64,000 bases of DNA from UBA4582 sp038106185. GTDB lineage: Bacteria; Pseudomonadota; Gammaproteobacteria; Pseudomonadales; Azotimanducaceae. A program made the position numbers and the translations under genes. The first letter of the stretch is position 1; every line of letters begins with the position of its first letter. The stretch is from positions 112,590 to 176,589 of the forward strand of contig JAYODE010000003.1 in the NCBI GenBank assembly GCA_038106185.1. Direction: 5' to 3'. The notes beneath the pieces were generated by a model. It saw only the letters and a program-made list of their open reading frames with translations. It was not told the DNA's origin and did not search any database. This document shows, piece by piece, positions 1 through 10,400 of the stretch.

Positions 1-533
1 GCGTTGCTCAGATTACTGCCACCTCGACCAAATCTTTGTTCGCCAAAATAATTCGGAAAGCCCTGCTTGGCGATGAGAGCCAGGCGCTGCTCGATATCTG
101 CTCTGCTCCCTTGAAGATCACGGAGACGCACCTCGAACTCATTACCAGCATGGGACCCGCGGCGAAGCTTCTGCACATGCCGTCGAACCTCCAAGATCTC
201 GACGCCTGTCAGGTTAAAGCTCGAAAAATCCGGCATTTGTTTGCCGGGCAAATGACAGCTAAGCCACTGAGTCGTGACGGCGTGTCGGTCCTTTCGACCC
301 GCGTAATTGACATCAAAGACCTTGATATTCAGATAGCGCGCCAGATTTTCTGCAACCCAAGCGGTGTTAGCGCTCGTCTTTCGAATGTGCACGAAGCAGT
401 GCTCTCCCGCACCGCTGGGCTCATAGCCCAGGCGCTCACTGACAAGAAAATCAGCGGGCTCTTGCTTCAGCCGCGCCCGTCCCGATGGTTGGCCATAGGC
501 ATAGGCGACCTTCAGCGCATCATCCTGAGTCAC
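1..533 (-). CDS. truD: tRNA pseudouridine(13) synthase TruD (3' end outside window)
   Basis: Makes pseudouridine at position 13 of certain tRNAs. About 177 N-terminal codons are visible; the C-terminus runs off the left edge. The catalytic-region motif NYAGRKDRHAVTTQW, with its invariant Asp, is near residue 80, and the family motif NYFGEQRFGRGGSN is near residue 165. The start is GTG at 533, whose GTGA overlaps the ispF stop by 4 bp, so translation is probably coupled. Position after ispD-ispF matches the usual gammaproteobacterial order ispD-ispF-truD-surE; surE would lie beyond the edge. Confidence 0.93.
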   Translation of the reverse strand, partial: MTQDDALKVAYAYGQPSGRARLKQEPADFLVSERLGYEPSGAGEHCFVHIRKTSANTAWVAENLARYLNIKVFDVNYAGRKDRHAVTTQWLSCHLPGKQMPDFSSFNLTGVEILEVRRHVQKLRRGSHAGNEFEVRLRDLQGSRADIEQRLALIAKQGFPNYFGEQRFGRGGSNLSN

Positions 534-1033
534 GCCGAAGCCTGAACAGGTACGCAGGCGTCAAGCAACACGACTGCTTGCGCGGCGAGACCCTCTTCGC
601 GACCGATGAAACCCATTTTCTCCGTTGTCGTCGCTTTGACGCTGACTCTGTCAACGGCGACCCCCAGATCCAATGCGATCGTTTTCGCCATCTCTTTGAC
701 ATAGGCAGCAACCTTGGGTCGCTCTGCGATTAGAGTCATATCAGCATTCACCACTGACATGCCTAATTGACCGACCTTAGCCACGCAGGCTCGAAGTAAC
801 TGGCGGCTATCTGCACCTGAATAGTCAGGATCCGTATCGGGAAAATGTTGGCCAATATCGCCCAGCGCCATCGCACCCAAAATAGCATCACACAAGGCGT
901 GCAGGAGTACATCACCGTCCGAGTGGGCTATCACTGTTCGGTGCCACGGCACCGCGACGCCACCGAGCATTATCTGCTGACCAGACTCTGGATCGCCGAA
1001 ACGATGGGCATCAAACCCTGTGCCAATTCTCAT
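530..1033 (-). CDS. ispF: 2-C-methyl-D-erythritol 2,4-cyclodiphosphate synthase IspF
   Basis: MEP-pathway enzyme that cyclises CDP-methylerythritol 2-phosphate with release of CMP. At 167 aa it has the family length. The N-terminal metal motif GTGFDAHRFG (Asp8, His10) and the HSDGDVLLHALCDAILGA block with the third ligand His are intact. The ATG at 1033 overlaps the ispD stop by 4 bp (ATGA) and the gene overlaps truD by 4 bp, so it sits inside a tightly coupled eno-ftsB-ispD-ispF-truD unit. Confidence 0.97.
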   Translation of the reverse strand: MRIGTGFDAHRFGDPESGQQIMLGGVAVPWHRTVIAHSDGDVLLHALCDAILGAMALGDIGQHFPDTDPDYSGADSRQLLRACVAKVGQLGMSVVNADMTLIAERPKVAAYVKEMAKTIALDLGVAVDRVSVKATTTEKMGFIGREEGLAAQAVVLLDACVPVQASA

Positions 1034-1734
1034 AAAACACCTCGCTCAAGCCCAGCCTGTTGGCCCAGGAAAAATGCTGCCAGGGACATGTCGTCGGCAT
1101 GTGTCACTTTGATATTATCGCGCCGCCCTTCTACTACGACAGGTTGAAGCCCCAATGCTTCGATCGCCGAAGCCTCATCTGTGATCGACAATTTCTGCTC
1201 CAGCGCCTGCTGCAACGCGCTATGGAGAAGACCAAAGCGAAACATCTGAGGCGTTTGAGCTAGCCACAAGCGCCCGCGATCGAGACTGGCTTTGACCACG
1301 TCATGGTCAACTTCTTTGACCGTGTCAGTCACCGGAATGCCCAGCAGGCCTCCGACAGCAGTGCCTGAAATGGTTTCATAGAGTCTGTGTATGTCGGCCC
1401 CTAGCACACAGGGCCTGGCAGCATCGTGGACCAGGACCCAGTCTTCTTGCGCCACGTTCAACGCTGCCAGACCATTCAAAACCGAGGCTGCACGGGTATC
1501 ACCACCACGCACGACGAGGCACTGCTCGACACCCTCTAGGGTTCGCCAGCGCTCGTCTCCCTTCGCTACCACGAGAACAACCTGGCGAGGACGCAGCGCT
1601 ATCAGACGCGCCAACGTGTGAGCCAACAAGGGTTTGCCCACCAGGGGAAGATATTGTTTACTGACCTCTGCGCCCATTCTCAGCCCTCTACCGGCGGCCG
1701 GAACTATGAACGATACCTGCGCAAAACTCTTCAT
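1030..1734 (-). CDS. ispD: 2-C-methyl-D-erythritol 4-phosphate cytidylyltransferase IspD
   Basis: Transfers CMP from CTP to methylerythritol 4-phosphate in the MEP isoprenoid pathway. The 234-aa protein has the nucleotide-binding PAAGRGLRMG loop followed by SKQYLPLVGKP, the HDAARP motif near residue 105 and the C-terminal KVTHADDM segment. Its ATG overlaps the ftsB stop by 4 bp and its stop overlaps ispF by 4 bp. The next MEP gene, ispF, follows directly; dxr is in the same strand run at 22519-23775. Confidence 0.97.
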   Translation of the reverse strand: MKSFAQVSFIVPAAGRGLRMGAEVSKQYLPLVGKPLLAHTLARLIALRPRQVVLVVAKGDERWRTLEGVEQCLVVRGGDTRAASVLNGLAALNVAQEDWVLVHDAARPCVLGADIHRLYETISGTAVGGLLGIPVTDTVKEVDHDVVKASLDRGRLWLAQTPQMFRFGLLHSALQQALEQKLSITDEASAIEALGLQPVVVEGRRDNIKVTHADDMSLAAFFLGQQAGLERGVL

Positions 1735-2033
1735 GGCCGCTGTGCTTTGTTCTCGTCGACGAGCAGGAAGAAGGTCTCGCCCTGCTTAATCAGACCGAAC
1801 TCGCTGCGCGCCTTTTCTTCGATGGACTCGAGGCCACTCTTAAGCTCAATTATCTCTGCGCGCAGAATGCTATTGCGCTGTTCTCGTATGCCATTTTCGA
1901 TGCGTATCTGCGCAACCCGGGACTTCAGTGCACTGACTTGCGCCAAACTCCCCTCGCCCACCCACAACCGGATCTGCAGCGCTACGACTACCAGCGCCAG
2001 GCCAGCGATCAACCAGCGGCCAGGGCGCCTCAT
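1731..2033 (-). CDS. ftsB: cell division protein FtsB
   Basis: Small bitopic divisome protein that pairs with FtsL and binds FtsQ. The 100-aa sequence has a basic N-terminus (MRRPGR), one transmembrane helix at about residues 7-24 and a long coiled-coil stretch at about 28-75, typical of the family. The ATG shares one base with the eno stop (TAATG) and the stop overlaps ispD by 4 bp. The eno-ftsB-ispD context is standard in gammaproteobacteria and supports FtsB rather than FtsL. Confidence 0.93.
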   Translation of the reverse strand: MRRPGRWLIAGLALVVVALQIRLWVGEGSLAQVSALKSRVAQIRIENGIREQRNSILRAEIIELKSGLESIEEKARSEFGLIKQGETFFLLVDENKAQRP

Positions 2034-3316
2034 TATCGCTGAAACTCCGCTAGTCCCCTGAACATCGCATGGGACTGGTCTTCGATTCGCAATAGCCGGT
2101 TATATTTTGCGACTCGGTCAGACCGACACAGGGAGCCTGTTTTTATCTGACCCGCCGCCGTCGCTACCGCCAAATCAGCAATGGTTGTGTCCTCAGTTTC
2201 CCCGGAGCGATGGGAAATCACCACACTATAGCCGGCAGCTTTCGCCATATGGATCGCTTCAAGGGTTTCAGTAAGCGTGCCTATTTGATTCAACTTGATC
2301 AAAATCGAATTGCCAATGCCCTGCTCAATACCACGACGCAAAATTTTAGCATTGGTGACGAACAAATCGTCACCAACCAACTGCAGGCGCTTGCCGAGCT
2401 TCTGAGTCAACAGAGCCCATCCCGCCCAGTCGCTCTCGTCCATGCCATCCTCAATGGAGAGGATGGGGTAGCGATCGGCTAAACCTACCAGGTAATCGCT
2501 GAAGCCATCGGCGTCAAACTCTCGCCCCTCACCAGAGAGATGATATTTGCCGTTCGAATAAAACTCTGACGCGGCACAATCAAGACCCAGATAGACATCT
2601 TTGCCTGGCACATAGCCGGCCTTTTGAATGGCCTCCATAATCACTTCAAGAGCCGCCTCGTTGCTGGGGAGATTCGGCGCAAACCCGCCTTCATCACCGA
2701 CCGCAGTACTGAGACCGCGGGCTGCGAGGATAGCCTTTAAGGTTTGGAATATTTCTGCGCCACAACGAATGGCCTCCGAAAAGTTCGCAACGCCTACCGG
2801 CAGAATCATAAACTCCTGAATATCGACGTTATTATCAGCGTGTTCACCACCGTTAATAATATTCATCATTGGTACTGGCATACTGTAGCGTCCGGGACTG
2901 CCGTCTAACTCTGCCAGATATTCATACAACGCCATCTTTTTAGCCTGCGCTGCGGCGTTGGCGATGGCCAAGGACACTGCCAATATGGCATTAGCACCCA
3001 GCTTTGCCTTGTTTTCTGTACCGTCAAGGGCCAGCATTTTTTCATCCAGCTCTCGCTGATTCTCAACATCGAGGCCGAGCAGCGCGGGCCGAATTTCGGC
3101 ATTCACGTTGGCGACCGCAGTCAAAACGCCCTTGCCCAGATAGCGCGCCGGATCCTTGTCACGCAGTTCCAGCGCTTCTCTGGAGCCGGTTGAGGCACCG
3201 GACGGCACGCAAGCAGAGCCAACGACTCCGGTTTCAAGTTCAACCTCAGCCTCTACCGTTGGGTTACCCCGTGAGTCCAGAATTTCCCTGGCGCGAATGT
3301 CTACTATCTCAGTCAT
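2033..3316 (-). CDS. eno: enolase
   Basis: Glycolytic enzyme interconverting 2-phosphoglycerate and phosphoenolpyruvate, also a degradosome component in relatives. The start was placed at ATG 3316 (MTEIVDIRAR), which gives 427 aa and matches the family N-terminus; a longer frame to 3367 adds 17 unrelated residues. Visible motifs are SGASTG, the metal-site stretches GDDLF and SIEDG, and the signature ILIKLNQIGT followed by SHRSGETED. kdsA lies 67 bp upstream; the stop shares a base with the ftsB start. Confidence 0.98.
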   Translation of the reverse strand: MTEIVDIRAREILDSRGNPTVEAEVELETGVVGSACVPSGASTGSREALELRDKDPARYLGKGVLTAVANVNAEIRPALLGLDVENQRELDEKMLALDGTENKAKLGANAILAVSLAIANAAAQAKKMALYEYLAELDGSPGRYSMPVPMMNIINGGEHADNNVDIQEFMILPVGVANFSEAIRCGAEIFQTLKAILAARGLSTAVGDEGGFAPNLPSNEAALEVIMEAIQKAGYVPGKDVYLGLDCAASEFYSNGKYHLSGEGREFDADGFSDYLVGLADRYPILSIEDGMDESDWAGWALLTQKLGKRLQLVGDDLFVTNAKILRRGIEQGIGNSILIKLNQIGTLTETLEAIHMAKAAGYSVVISHRSGETEDTTIADLAVATAAGQIKTGSLCRSDRVAKYNRLLRIEDQSHAMFRGLAEFQR

Positions 3317-3383
3317 CTTTTTCGAGTTTCCTTTTACTGTCAGACCGCTCCAGCCTTCGCCGCTCAATTGCGCCGACCTTAAG

Positions 3384-4202
3384 TCAATCGATTGATTTCA
3401 CAACCTTGTCAACTCGCATCAACAGGGTCAACAAAGCCTGCATTTGCCCCAAAGGCCAGGAGTTAGGGCCATCGCTCAAGGCCTTGTCTGGATCAGGATG
3501 GGTTTCCATGAACAAGCCATGAACTCCGACCGCTGTCGCGGCGCGGGCCAGTACTGGCACCATTTCCCGTTGACCACCCGAAGAGCTACCCTGACCACCG
3601 GGAAGCTGGACGCTATGGGTTGCATCGAACACCACCGGGCAGCCTGTCTCGGCCTTCATGACCGCCAAAGAACGCATATCGGACACCAGGTTGTTATAGC
3701 CAAAGCTGACCCCTCGCTCACAGACCATAATATTTTCATTCCCTGTGGCCTTGGCCTTCTCCACCACATGCTTCATATCCCAGGGTGCAAGGAACTGGCC
3801 CTTTTTAATATTGACCGGAAGACCTGTGGCAGCTACTCGCTGAATAAATTCGGTCTGCCGACACAGGAAGGCCGGCGTTTGCAGAACCGATACCACCTCT
3901 GCGACTTCATCCAGTGGCGTACCATCATGGACGTCGGTGAGCACCGGAATGTCCAGCTCTTGCTTGACCTTTTGTAAAATCTTCAGTCCAGCGGCTATGC
4001 CAGGGCCTCGATAGCTGGCATGCGACGAGCGATTCGCCTTGTCAAAGGACGACTTGTAGATCAAATGAATGCCCAGGTTGGCACAGATCTCTTTGAGTTG
4101 TGCTGCAGTATCCATTGCCATCTGCTCTGACTCGATGACGCAGGTGCCCGCAATCAAAAAGAACGGCGTTGTTTCTCCAATTTCGTAGCCACATAAGTTC
4201 AT
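3384..4202 (-). CDS. kdsA: 3-deoxy-8-phosphooctulonate synthase KdsA, apparently metal-dependent type
   Basis: Condenses arabinose 5-phosphate with PEP to give KDO 8-phosphate for the lipopolysaccharide core. The 272-aa protein has KSSFDKANRSS, NIKKGQFLAPWD and DATHSVQLPGG. The early motif reads IAGTCVIES with Cys21, the position that in metal-dependent KdsA (Aquifex type) holds a metal-ligand Cys and in the E. coli metal-independent type holds Asn. The later His (DATHS), Glu (METHP) and Asp (LSDGP) ligands are also present. It lies between pyrG (61 bp upstream) and eno (67 bp downstream), the usual order. Confidence 0.96.
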   Translation of the reverse strand: MNLCGYEIGETTPFFLIAGTCVIESEQMAMDTAAQLKEICANLGIHLIYKSSFDKANRSSHASYRGPGIAAGLKILQKVKQELDIPVLTDVHDGTPLDEVAEVVSVLQTPAFLCRQTEFIQRVAATGLPVNIKKGQFLAPWDMKHVVEKAKATGNENIMVCERGVSFGYNNLVSDMRSLAVMKAETGCPVVFDATHSVQLPGGQGSSSGGQREMVPVLARAATAVGVHGLFMETHPDPDKALSDGPNSWPLGQMQALLTLLMRVDKVVKSID

Positions 4203-4263
4203 CTTGATAGTTGCCCTGCCTAGTTAACGGTCAATTGCTGTTATTTAAACCTGTTGTAACAGG

Positions 4264-5913
4264 CTAGCTCGCTTTGTCGTTTAAAGCCGCCAGGTTGTGT
4301 CGAGCCAAACCGGCTCGGATGAAGTCTATAAACAAGGGGTGACCATCCCGAGGGGTGGAGGTAAATTCTGGATGAAACTGGCAGGCGACAAACCAGGGAT
4401 GATCCATCACCTCGATGACCTCTACCAGATCGTCCTTTTTAGAGCGCCCGGCAATCCGTAAACCGGCATCTTCTAACTTGCCGACATAATTTTCATTCAC
4501 CTCGTATCGATGCCGATGGCGCTCGCTGATCACCTCTTTACCGTAGATCCTATGGGTCAGTGAGTCAGCTGTCAGGACACATTCCTGCTCACCCATCCGC
4601 ATGGTTCCCCCTAGATCAGATTGTGCAGTACGGGTCTCAACTGCACCGGCCGAGGTAATCCAATCCGTGATCAAGGCGATAACAGGATAGGGCGTGGCGC
4701 TGTCATTTTCCGTCGTATTGGCATTTTCCAGGCCCACGACATTTCGAGCAAAATCAATAACAGCCGCGTGCAGGCCATAACAGATGCCCAGGTACGGAAT
4801 TTTTTCTTCTCGAGCATACCTTGCCGCCGCTATCTTGCCCTCGAAACCTCGAGAGCCAAAGCCGCCAGGTACCAGGATAGCATCAGCGCCAGCCAGAATG
4901 CCGACGCCCTTGCGAGTCACTTCCTCCGAGTCCACAAATGAGACCTTGACTCGAGTCTGGGTGTGAATGCCGGCATGCGTCACCGCCTCATTGAGAGATT
5001 TGTAGGCATCAAGCAGATCCATATATTTACCGACCATACACAAGTTGATGGTATGCAGCGGGCTGTTCTGAGCCTTGACGACCTGGTCCCACTCACTCAA
5101 ATCAGCAGGCGGGCACGCCAAATGAAACTTATGAACTACGATCTCGTCAAGCTTCTGGGCGTGGAGCAGTGAAGGAATCTGATAGATGGACGGCAAATCA
5201 ATCAGTGGAATGACTGCGCGAGTCTCGACGTTGGTAAATAATGCAATTTTTTCTCGCGCCGACTCGCCAATCTCATGATCAGACCGAACTATCAAAACAT
5301 CGGGCTGGAGTCCTATAGAGCGCATTTCCTTGACCGAATGCTGAGTTGGCTTGGTTTTAGTTTCACCAGCGGTCGCAATATAGGGCACCAGAGTCAAATG
5401 GATGAACATGGCCTGATCCGACCCTACCTCAAACCGCAATTGCCGGGCAGCCTCCAGGAACGGCTGGGATTCGATGTCGCCGACCGTGCCACCGATTTCA
5501 ACGATCGCAACATCACTACCCTCGGCTCCAGCGATCACCCTGCGCTTGATTTCGTCGGTAATGTGCGGAATGACCTGGATGGTGGCGCCTAGATAGTCGC
5601 CTCTTCGCTCTCTGGCGATGACGTCGGCATAGACCTGACCCGTCGTGAAATTGTTTTTACGCCCCATCGTGGTTCGAATGAAGCGCTCATAATGACCCAA
5701 ATCCAGGTCTGTCTCGGTACCATCGGCTGTGACAAAGACCTCACCGTGCTGCAACGGGCTCATGGTACCCGGATCGACGTTAATATACGGGTCGAGCTTG
5801 AGCATGGTGATTTTCAGCCCGCGGGCTTCAAGAATCGCGCCCAGAGAGGCGGCGGCTATGCCCTTCCCCAACGAGGAAACGACACCACCGGTAACGAAAA
5901 TATAGCGAGACAT
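4264..5913 (-). CDS. pyrG: CTP synthase
   Basis: Aminates UTP to CTP using glutamine. The 549 aa comprise an N-terminal amidoligase domain (MSRYIFVTGGVVSSLGKGIAA P-loop; DPYINVDPGTM) to about residue 265, and a C-terminal class I glutaminase with GGFGSRG, the nucleophile motif PYLGICYG and the His/Glu of QFHPEF. Length and start match the family. It follows tilS at 129 bp and precedes kdsA, as in relatives. Confidence 0.98.
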   Translation of the reverse strand: MSRYIFVTGGVVSSLGKGIAAASLGAILEARGLKITMLKLDPYINVDPGTMSPLQHGEVFVTADGTETDLDLGHYERFIRTTMGRKNNFTTGQVYADVIARERRGDYLGATIQVIPHITDEIKRRVIAGAEGSDVAIVEIGGTVGDIESQPFLEAARQLRFEVGSDQAMFIHLTLVPYIATAGETKTKPTQHSVKEMRSIGLQPDVLIVRSDHEIGESAREKIALFTNVETRAVIPLIDLPSIYQIPSLLHAQKLDEIVVHKFHLACPPADLSEWDQVVKAQNSPLHTINLCMVGKYMDLLDAYKSLNEAVTHAGIHTQTRVKVSFVDSEEVTRKGVGILAGADAILVPGGFGSRGFEGKIAAARYAREEKIPYLGICYGLHAAVIDFARNVVGLENANTTENDSATPYPVIALITDWITSAGAVETRTAQSDLGGTMRMGEQECVLTADSLTHRIYGKEVISERHRHRYEVNENYVGKLEDAGLRIAGRSKKDDLVEVIEVMDHPWFVACQFHPEFTSTPRDGHPLFIDFIRAGLARHNLAALNDKAS

Positions 5914-5962
5914 TTACCTTCCATCCGGAAATTTGATGGTTGAAAGGGCTCAACCAAGATGG

Positions 5963-6042
5963 GATTCTAGGGTAACACTGACAACCTTCTCGCTCAATGC
6001 GAAAATTGCGAGGAAGGCGAAAATTCGCCCTGATTCTACGTT
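5963..6042 (-). terminator. two stem-loops between tilS and pyrG
   Basis: Directly after the tilS stop, reading the minus strand, is an inverted repeat GGCGAATTTTCGCC and then a larger imperfect stem built from CCTTCCTCGC and GCGAGAAGG. No uridine run follows, so intrinsic termination is uncertain; they could equally be attenuator or mRNA-stability structures ahead of pyrG. Confidence 0.3.
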
Positions 6043-7389
6043 TTAAAGACGATATCGGTCCTCAATCTCAAACTCAAACACCCAGCCCCACTGGTCCCCG
6101 GTGGCTTCATGCAGACTGCTGACCATGCTTGAAACATGCCAGTCGGGCAGGCCCGCAATAGCGATCAACTCGCCCTCAAGATAGATTAACGGCAGCCTAT
6201 CCCGCAACCAAGTCGGGACATGGCATTCCTGCAGCAGCTTTTTGAGTGAACGGTTTCGTCCCAGCTGAAAGGATTCGCCGCCGCACCGACCACGAACCTC
6301 AAGTCGGTCAAGGTCGCTGATCCGCAAACCTCGGCCTTGCTGACGAGTGCAAACAAGCGCACCACCCTGGACAGTGACAGGCGCACCACCGCTCAAATAA
6401 AAAGGTCCCTGATCAATCGCCGGCAACCCGCGCAACAAATAGAGCCCTTGGCGAAAACGTTTGAACAGCCCGCCTTGCCATCGCATCTCTGGCAGGGTAT
6501 CTGATTTTGCCGCCAGAAATAGTCGTAGCCCTTCCTCGAGCAAACCTGCCGACGGGTAAGGCAGTTGATAACGAGCCAACCAGGCTATGAGAAGATTTTT
6601 TTGCCGAGCGGGCGACAGACTCGAAAAACCATTCAGGCAGATACCGCCCCATTCGTTCCGTAGCCTTTCCTGGTCAGTTCTCGCCACATCTTCCAGCAAC
6701 AGAATTGCCTCGGCGTCACGTTGCAGACTCGTTACCAAACTCGACTTGAGTGAAGGCCAACGACGCTCCAGTTGAGGGATCAGCGTATGACGCAGATAAT
6801 TGCGAGACATTGCCTGATCCAAATTGCTCTCATCCTCGATCCAACTCAACCCGCTCTGTTGAGCGTATGCAAGGATGCGGGCTCGACTGACTGTTAACAA
6901 CGGACGTAGCAGACTGGCCTGACCAATTTGGCGTTTTACCGGCATTCCCTGTAAACCGAATCGGCCGCTACCGCGAAAAAGTTGAAAGAGAGCCGTTTCA
7001 ACCTGGTCGTCTTGATGCTGACCCAGTAGTAGCAGGTCGCCTTTCTCAAGCAGATGGGCAAACGCGCCGTATCGAGCACGGCGGGCATTGTCTTCCAAGT
7101 TACCTTCACGTTGCACATGCAGCGTCACTGTGGCGAAAGCTACTCCGAGATCATCACAGACCTGTCGACAGTGATTTTGCCAAGCGCTCGCCTGCGGACT
7201 GAGGCCGTGGTTGACATGGAAAGCCAACAACTTATGACGCAGGCCAAGCTCACACAAACTCGCCAGCAAGACGTGGGAGTCCACCCCACCGCTGTAGCCG
7301 ACAACCAATCGCTGATAAACAGGATCCGCGCATTGTGCGCGCACATTCGCGTCAAGCAGGCCAGTTTTCGGCCTATCATCGCCGGTCAT
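6043..7389 (-). CDS. tilS: tRNA(Ile)-lysidine synthetase TilS
   Basis: Converts cytidine 34 of the CAU-anticodon tRNA-Ile to lysidine so that it reads AUA. The 448-aa protein has the PP-loop ATPase motif VGYSGGVDSHVLL near residues 29-41, a second conserved block GQHQDDQVET, an FRGSGRFGLQGM stretch, and the TilS substrate-binding and C-terminal domains. It starts only 30 bp after the dnaE stop. accA, which usually sits between dnaE and tilS, is absent here. Confidence 0.96.
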   Translation of the reverse strand: MTGDDRPKTGLLDANVRAQCADPVYQRLVVGYSGGVDSHVLLASLCELGLRHKLLAFHVNHGLSPQASAWQNHCRQVCDDLGVAFATVTLHVQREGNLEDNARRARYGAFAHLLEKGDLLLLGQHQDDQVETALFQLFRGSGRFGLQGMPVKRQIGQASLLRPLLTVSRARILAYAQQSGLSWIEDESNLDQAMSRNYLRHTLIPQLERRWPSLKSSLVTSLQRDAEAILLLEDVARTDQERLRNEWGGICLNGFSSLSPARQKNLLIAWLARYQLPYPSAGLLEEGLRLFLAAKSDTLPEMRWQGGLFKRFRQGLYLLRGLPAIDQGPFYLSGGAPVTVQGGALVCTRQQGRGLRISDLDRLEVRGRCGGESFQLGRNRSLKKLLQECHVPTWLRDRLPLIYLEGELIAIAGLPDWHVSSMVSSLHEATGDQWGWVFEFEIEDRYRL

Positions 7390-7419
7390 AAGACTTGAGG
7401 GCCGAGGATCGGCCTAGCA

Positions 7420-10400
7420 TCAGTAATCCAGAGATACTCGATCTGCGCCATAGCAATCTCGCAAGTTTTGGATCAACTCATCCGCCGGCAAGACTCGCCA
7501 ATCATCACCGAGGATGACCTCCGCCTGCGCATCCTGGCGAATGTACGCCACCGCAACCTGACAACCCTGACCTGGCTTACCGCGATAGGGTGCCAGCAGA
7601 CTCGCCAGTTGCGTCGTAAAGTCACCCTCCAACGCGCCCCCACTCAGGCACAAACGCAGACGCTTGATGCTGCGCTCTCTGGCATCCACCAGATCGAGCA
7701 CTTCACTTGCTCGCATGCGCATGCCACCGGTAAATTCGTCTGCCATGGCAGCGCCCTTGACGATGATCACGGCATCCTTTTGTAGTTTCCCGTGATTGGC
7801 ATCATAGAGGTCGGCAAACACCGATACTTCAATCCGTCCGGTCCTGTCGTCCAGGGTGACAAAGGCAATCGTCTCGCCTTTTCGACTTTTCATAGTACGC
7901 ATGCCAACGATCAAACCCGCGACTGTTTGAGCATCTTTACCAGGACGCAAATCGACGATTTTCGTCTTTGCCAGATGCTTTAGTTCGCCCCGATACATAT
8001 CAATGGGGTGGCCGGTTAGATACAAGCCCAGAGTGTCACGTTCTCTGTTTAACCGTTCCTTGAGGTTCATGCAGCGCAGTTGCTTGAGATTCTGATAGCG
8101 ACTACCGCCCTCACTGTCGACCAACATCTCATCACCGAACAGATCTGCTGAACCGCTGTCTTGATTTCTGGATTTTTGTTCGGCGAGCTTCACCGCATCA
8201 TCTTTGTTTAAAAATAACAGGCTGCGTTTAAAGTCAAGCGAGACAGCATCGCTGGGCACCAGGTCATCATCGACCAGCTGATCTAGTGCGCCACTACCGA
8301 TCAGCGCCTCAATCGCCCGCTTATTGATTTTGCGCGAGTCCACGCGTTCACAGAGATCATACACATCAGTGAAACGACCACCCCGTCGTGCCGCGACCAG
8401 TGCTTCAATCGGACCTTCACCCAAACCTTTAATGGCCCCCAGCCCGTAGACAATTGACAGGGGTGCGTCAGCAACGAAACGAAACTCCCCTCGATTCACG
8501 TCGGGTGGCGACATGGCGATGCCCATTTCACGACACTCTTCGATGTTGATGACGACCTTGTCTGTGGTCTGCATATCGGCAGACAGCACAGCCGCCATGA
8601 AGTCTGCTGGATAGTAGTGTTTCAGCCAGGCAGTCTGGTACGCGATCTTGGCATAGGCCACCGAGTGCGGTTTATTAAAACCGTAGCCGGCAAATTTTTC
8701 CATCATGTCAAAAATATACGCGGCTTGCCTTTCTTCGACCCCATTTCGGGCCGCACCGGCAACAAATATTTCTCGTTGCTTAGCCATCTCCTCGGGCTTT
8801 TTCTTACCCATAGCTCGACGCAGCAGGTCGGCATCAGCAAGCGAGTAACCCGCCAGGATTTGCGCTATCTGCATGACTTGCTCTTGATAGAGCATCACAC
8901 CGTAAGTACCCTCAAGCACTTTTTTCAAACTCGGATGCAGATAGTCAACTTCATCAATACCGTGCTTTCGACGTATAAAATCGTCGGCCAACTGCATGGG
9001 GCCGGGGCGAAATAGCGCCACCAGCGCCACTATGTCATCAAAACGGCTGGGTTTGACCTTTTTCATCAAGTCCTTCATGCCACGGGACTCAAGCTGAAAT
9101 ACGGCAGTTGTCTTCGCCTGCTTAAGGTCCTCGTAGATGGCACCGTCTTCCAGGTTCAGACTCTCTATATCGAGGGGTTCCTGACCCTGACTTGCGCGCT
9201 TCTGGTTGATACTCTTGAGGGCATTATCAAGAATGGTCAAGGTTCTCAGACCGAGAAAGTCAAATTTCACCAGACCTGCCTGCTCGACATCATCCTTGTC
9301 GAACTGCGTCATGAAATTGCCGCCAGTATCGTCACAATAGATGGGTGAAAAATCACTGATCTTGGTGGGCGCTATGACCACTCCGCCGGCATGCCTGCCG
9401 ACATTTCGGGTCAGGCCCTCAAGCTTGAAGGCCATATCCATAATCTCCTGGGCCTCCTCGCTGGTTCTGATAAATTCAACCAGCAAAGGCTCGTCGTCCA
9501 GCGCCTTTTGCAGGGTCATACCAGGATCAAAGGGAATCAGCTTAGAGAGCTTGTCGGCGAGACCGTAGGCCTTACCCTGCACTCGTGCAACGTCGCGCAC
9601 TACCGCCTTGGCAGCCATTGTACCGAACGTAATAATCTGTGAAACGGCGTTTCGACCATAACGCTCGGTCACGTGTTGAATGACTCGATCACGACCATCC
9701 ATACAAAAATCGATATCGAAGTCAGGCAGAGACACCCGCTCGGGATTCAGAAAACGTTCAAACAGTAAGTCGTATTCCAGCGGGTCTATATCCGTAATCA
9801 ACAGCGCATAGGCTACCAGAGAGCCGGCGCCGGAGCCCCGACCGGGACCGACCGGGATACCATTTTCTTTGCTCCACTTGATAAACTCCATTACGATCAG
9901 AAAGTATCCAGGAAAACCCATGTCGTTGATAACTTTGAGTTCAAACTCAAGGCGCTCATCATAAGGCTTGCGCCGTTCGGAGAATTCCATCGAATCGACA
10001 TCGAAGATTTTTTTCAGGCGGAGATTGAGACCATCACGAGAAACCTCGCTGAAATACTCTTCAGTGGTGTAACCCGGCGGAATAGGATATTCAGGCAGAT
10101 AGTAATTGCCCAAATCAACATCCACATTACAGCGACGAGCAATCTCAAGGGTATTTTCGATCGCTTCAGGAATATCAGCAAACAAGTCGCACATCTGCTG
10201 ACTCGATTTCAAGTACTGCTGTTCCGAGTAACGGCGCTCGCGGCGCGGATCATCAAGGGTACGACTGTCATGAATACAGACCCGCACTTCATGGGCATCA
10301 AACTCTTCTTCGTCGATAAACCTCACATCGTTGGTGGCAACAACCGGCAGGTCTAACTCCAAAGCGAGCGTCACTGCCTTATAGACATGCTCCTCGTCGC

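Noticed and set aside
36..545. 169-aa plus-strand frame at the left edge
   Set aside because: The minus strand encodes unmistakable TruD motifs over the same bases.
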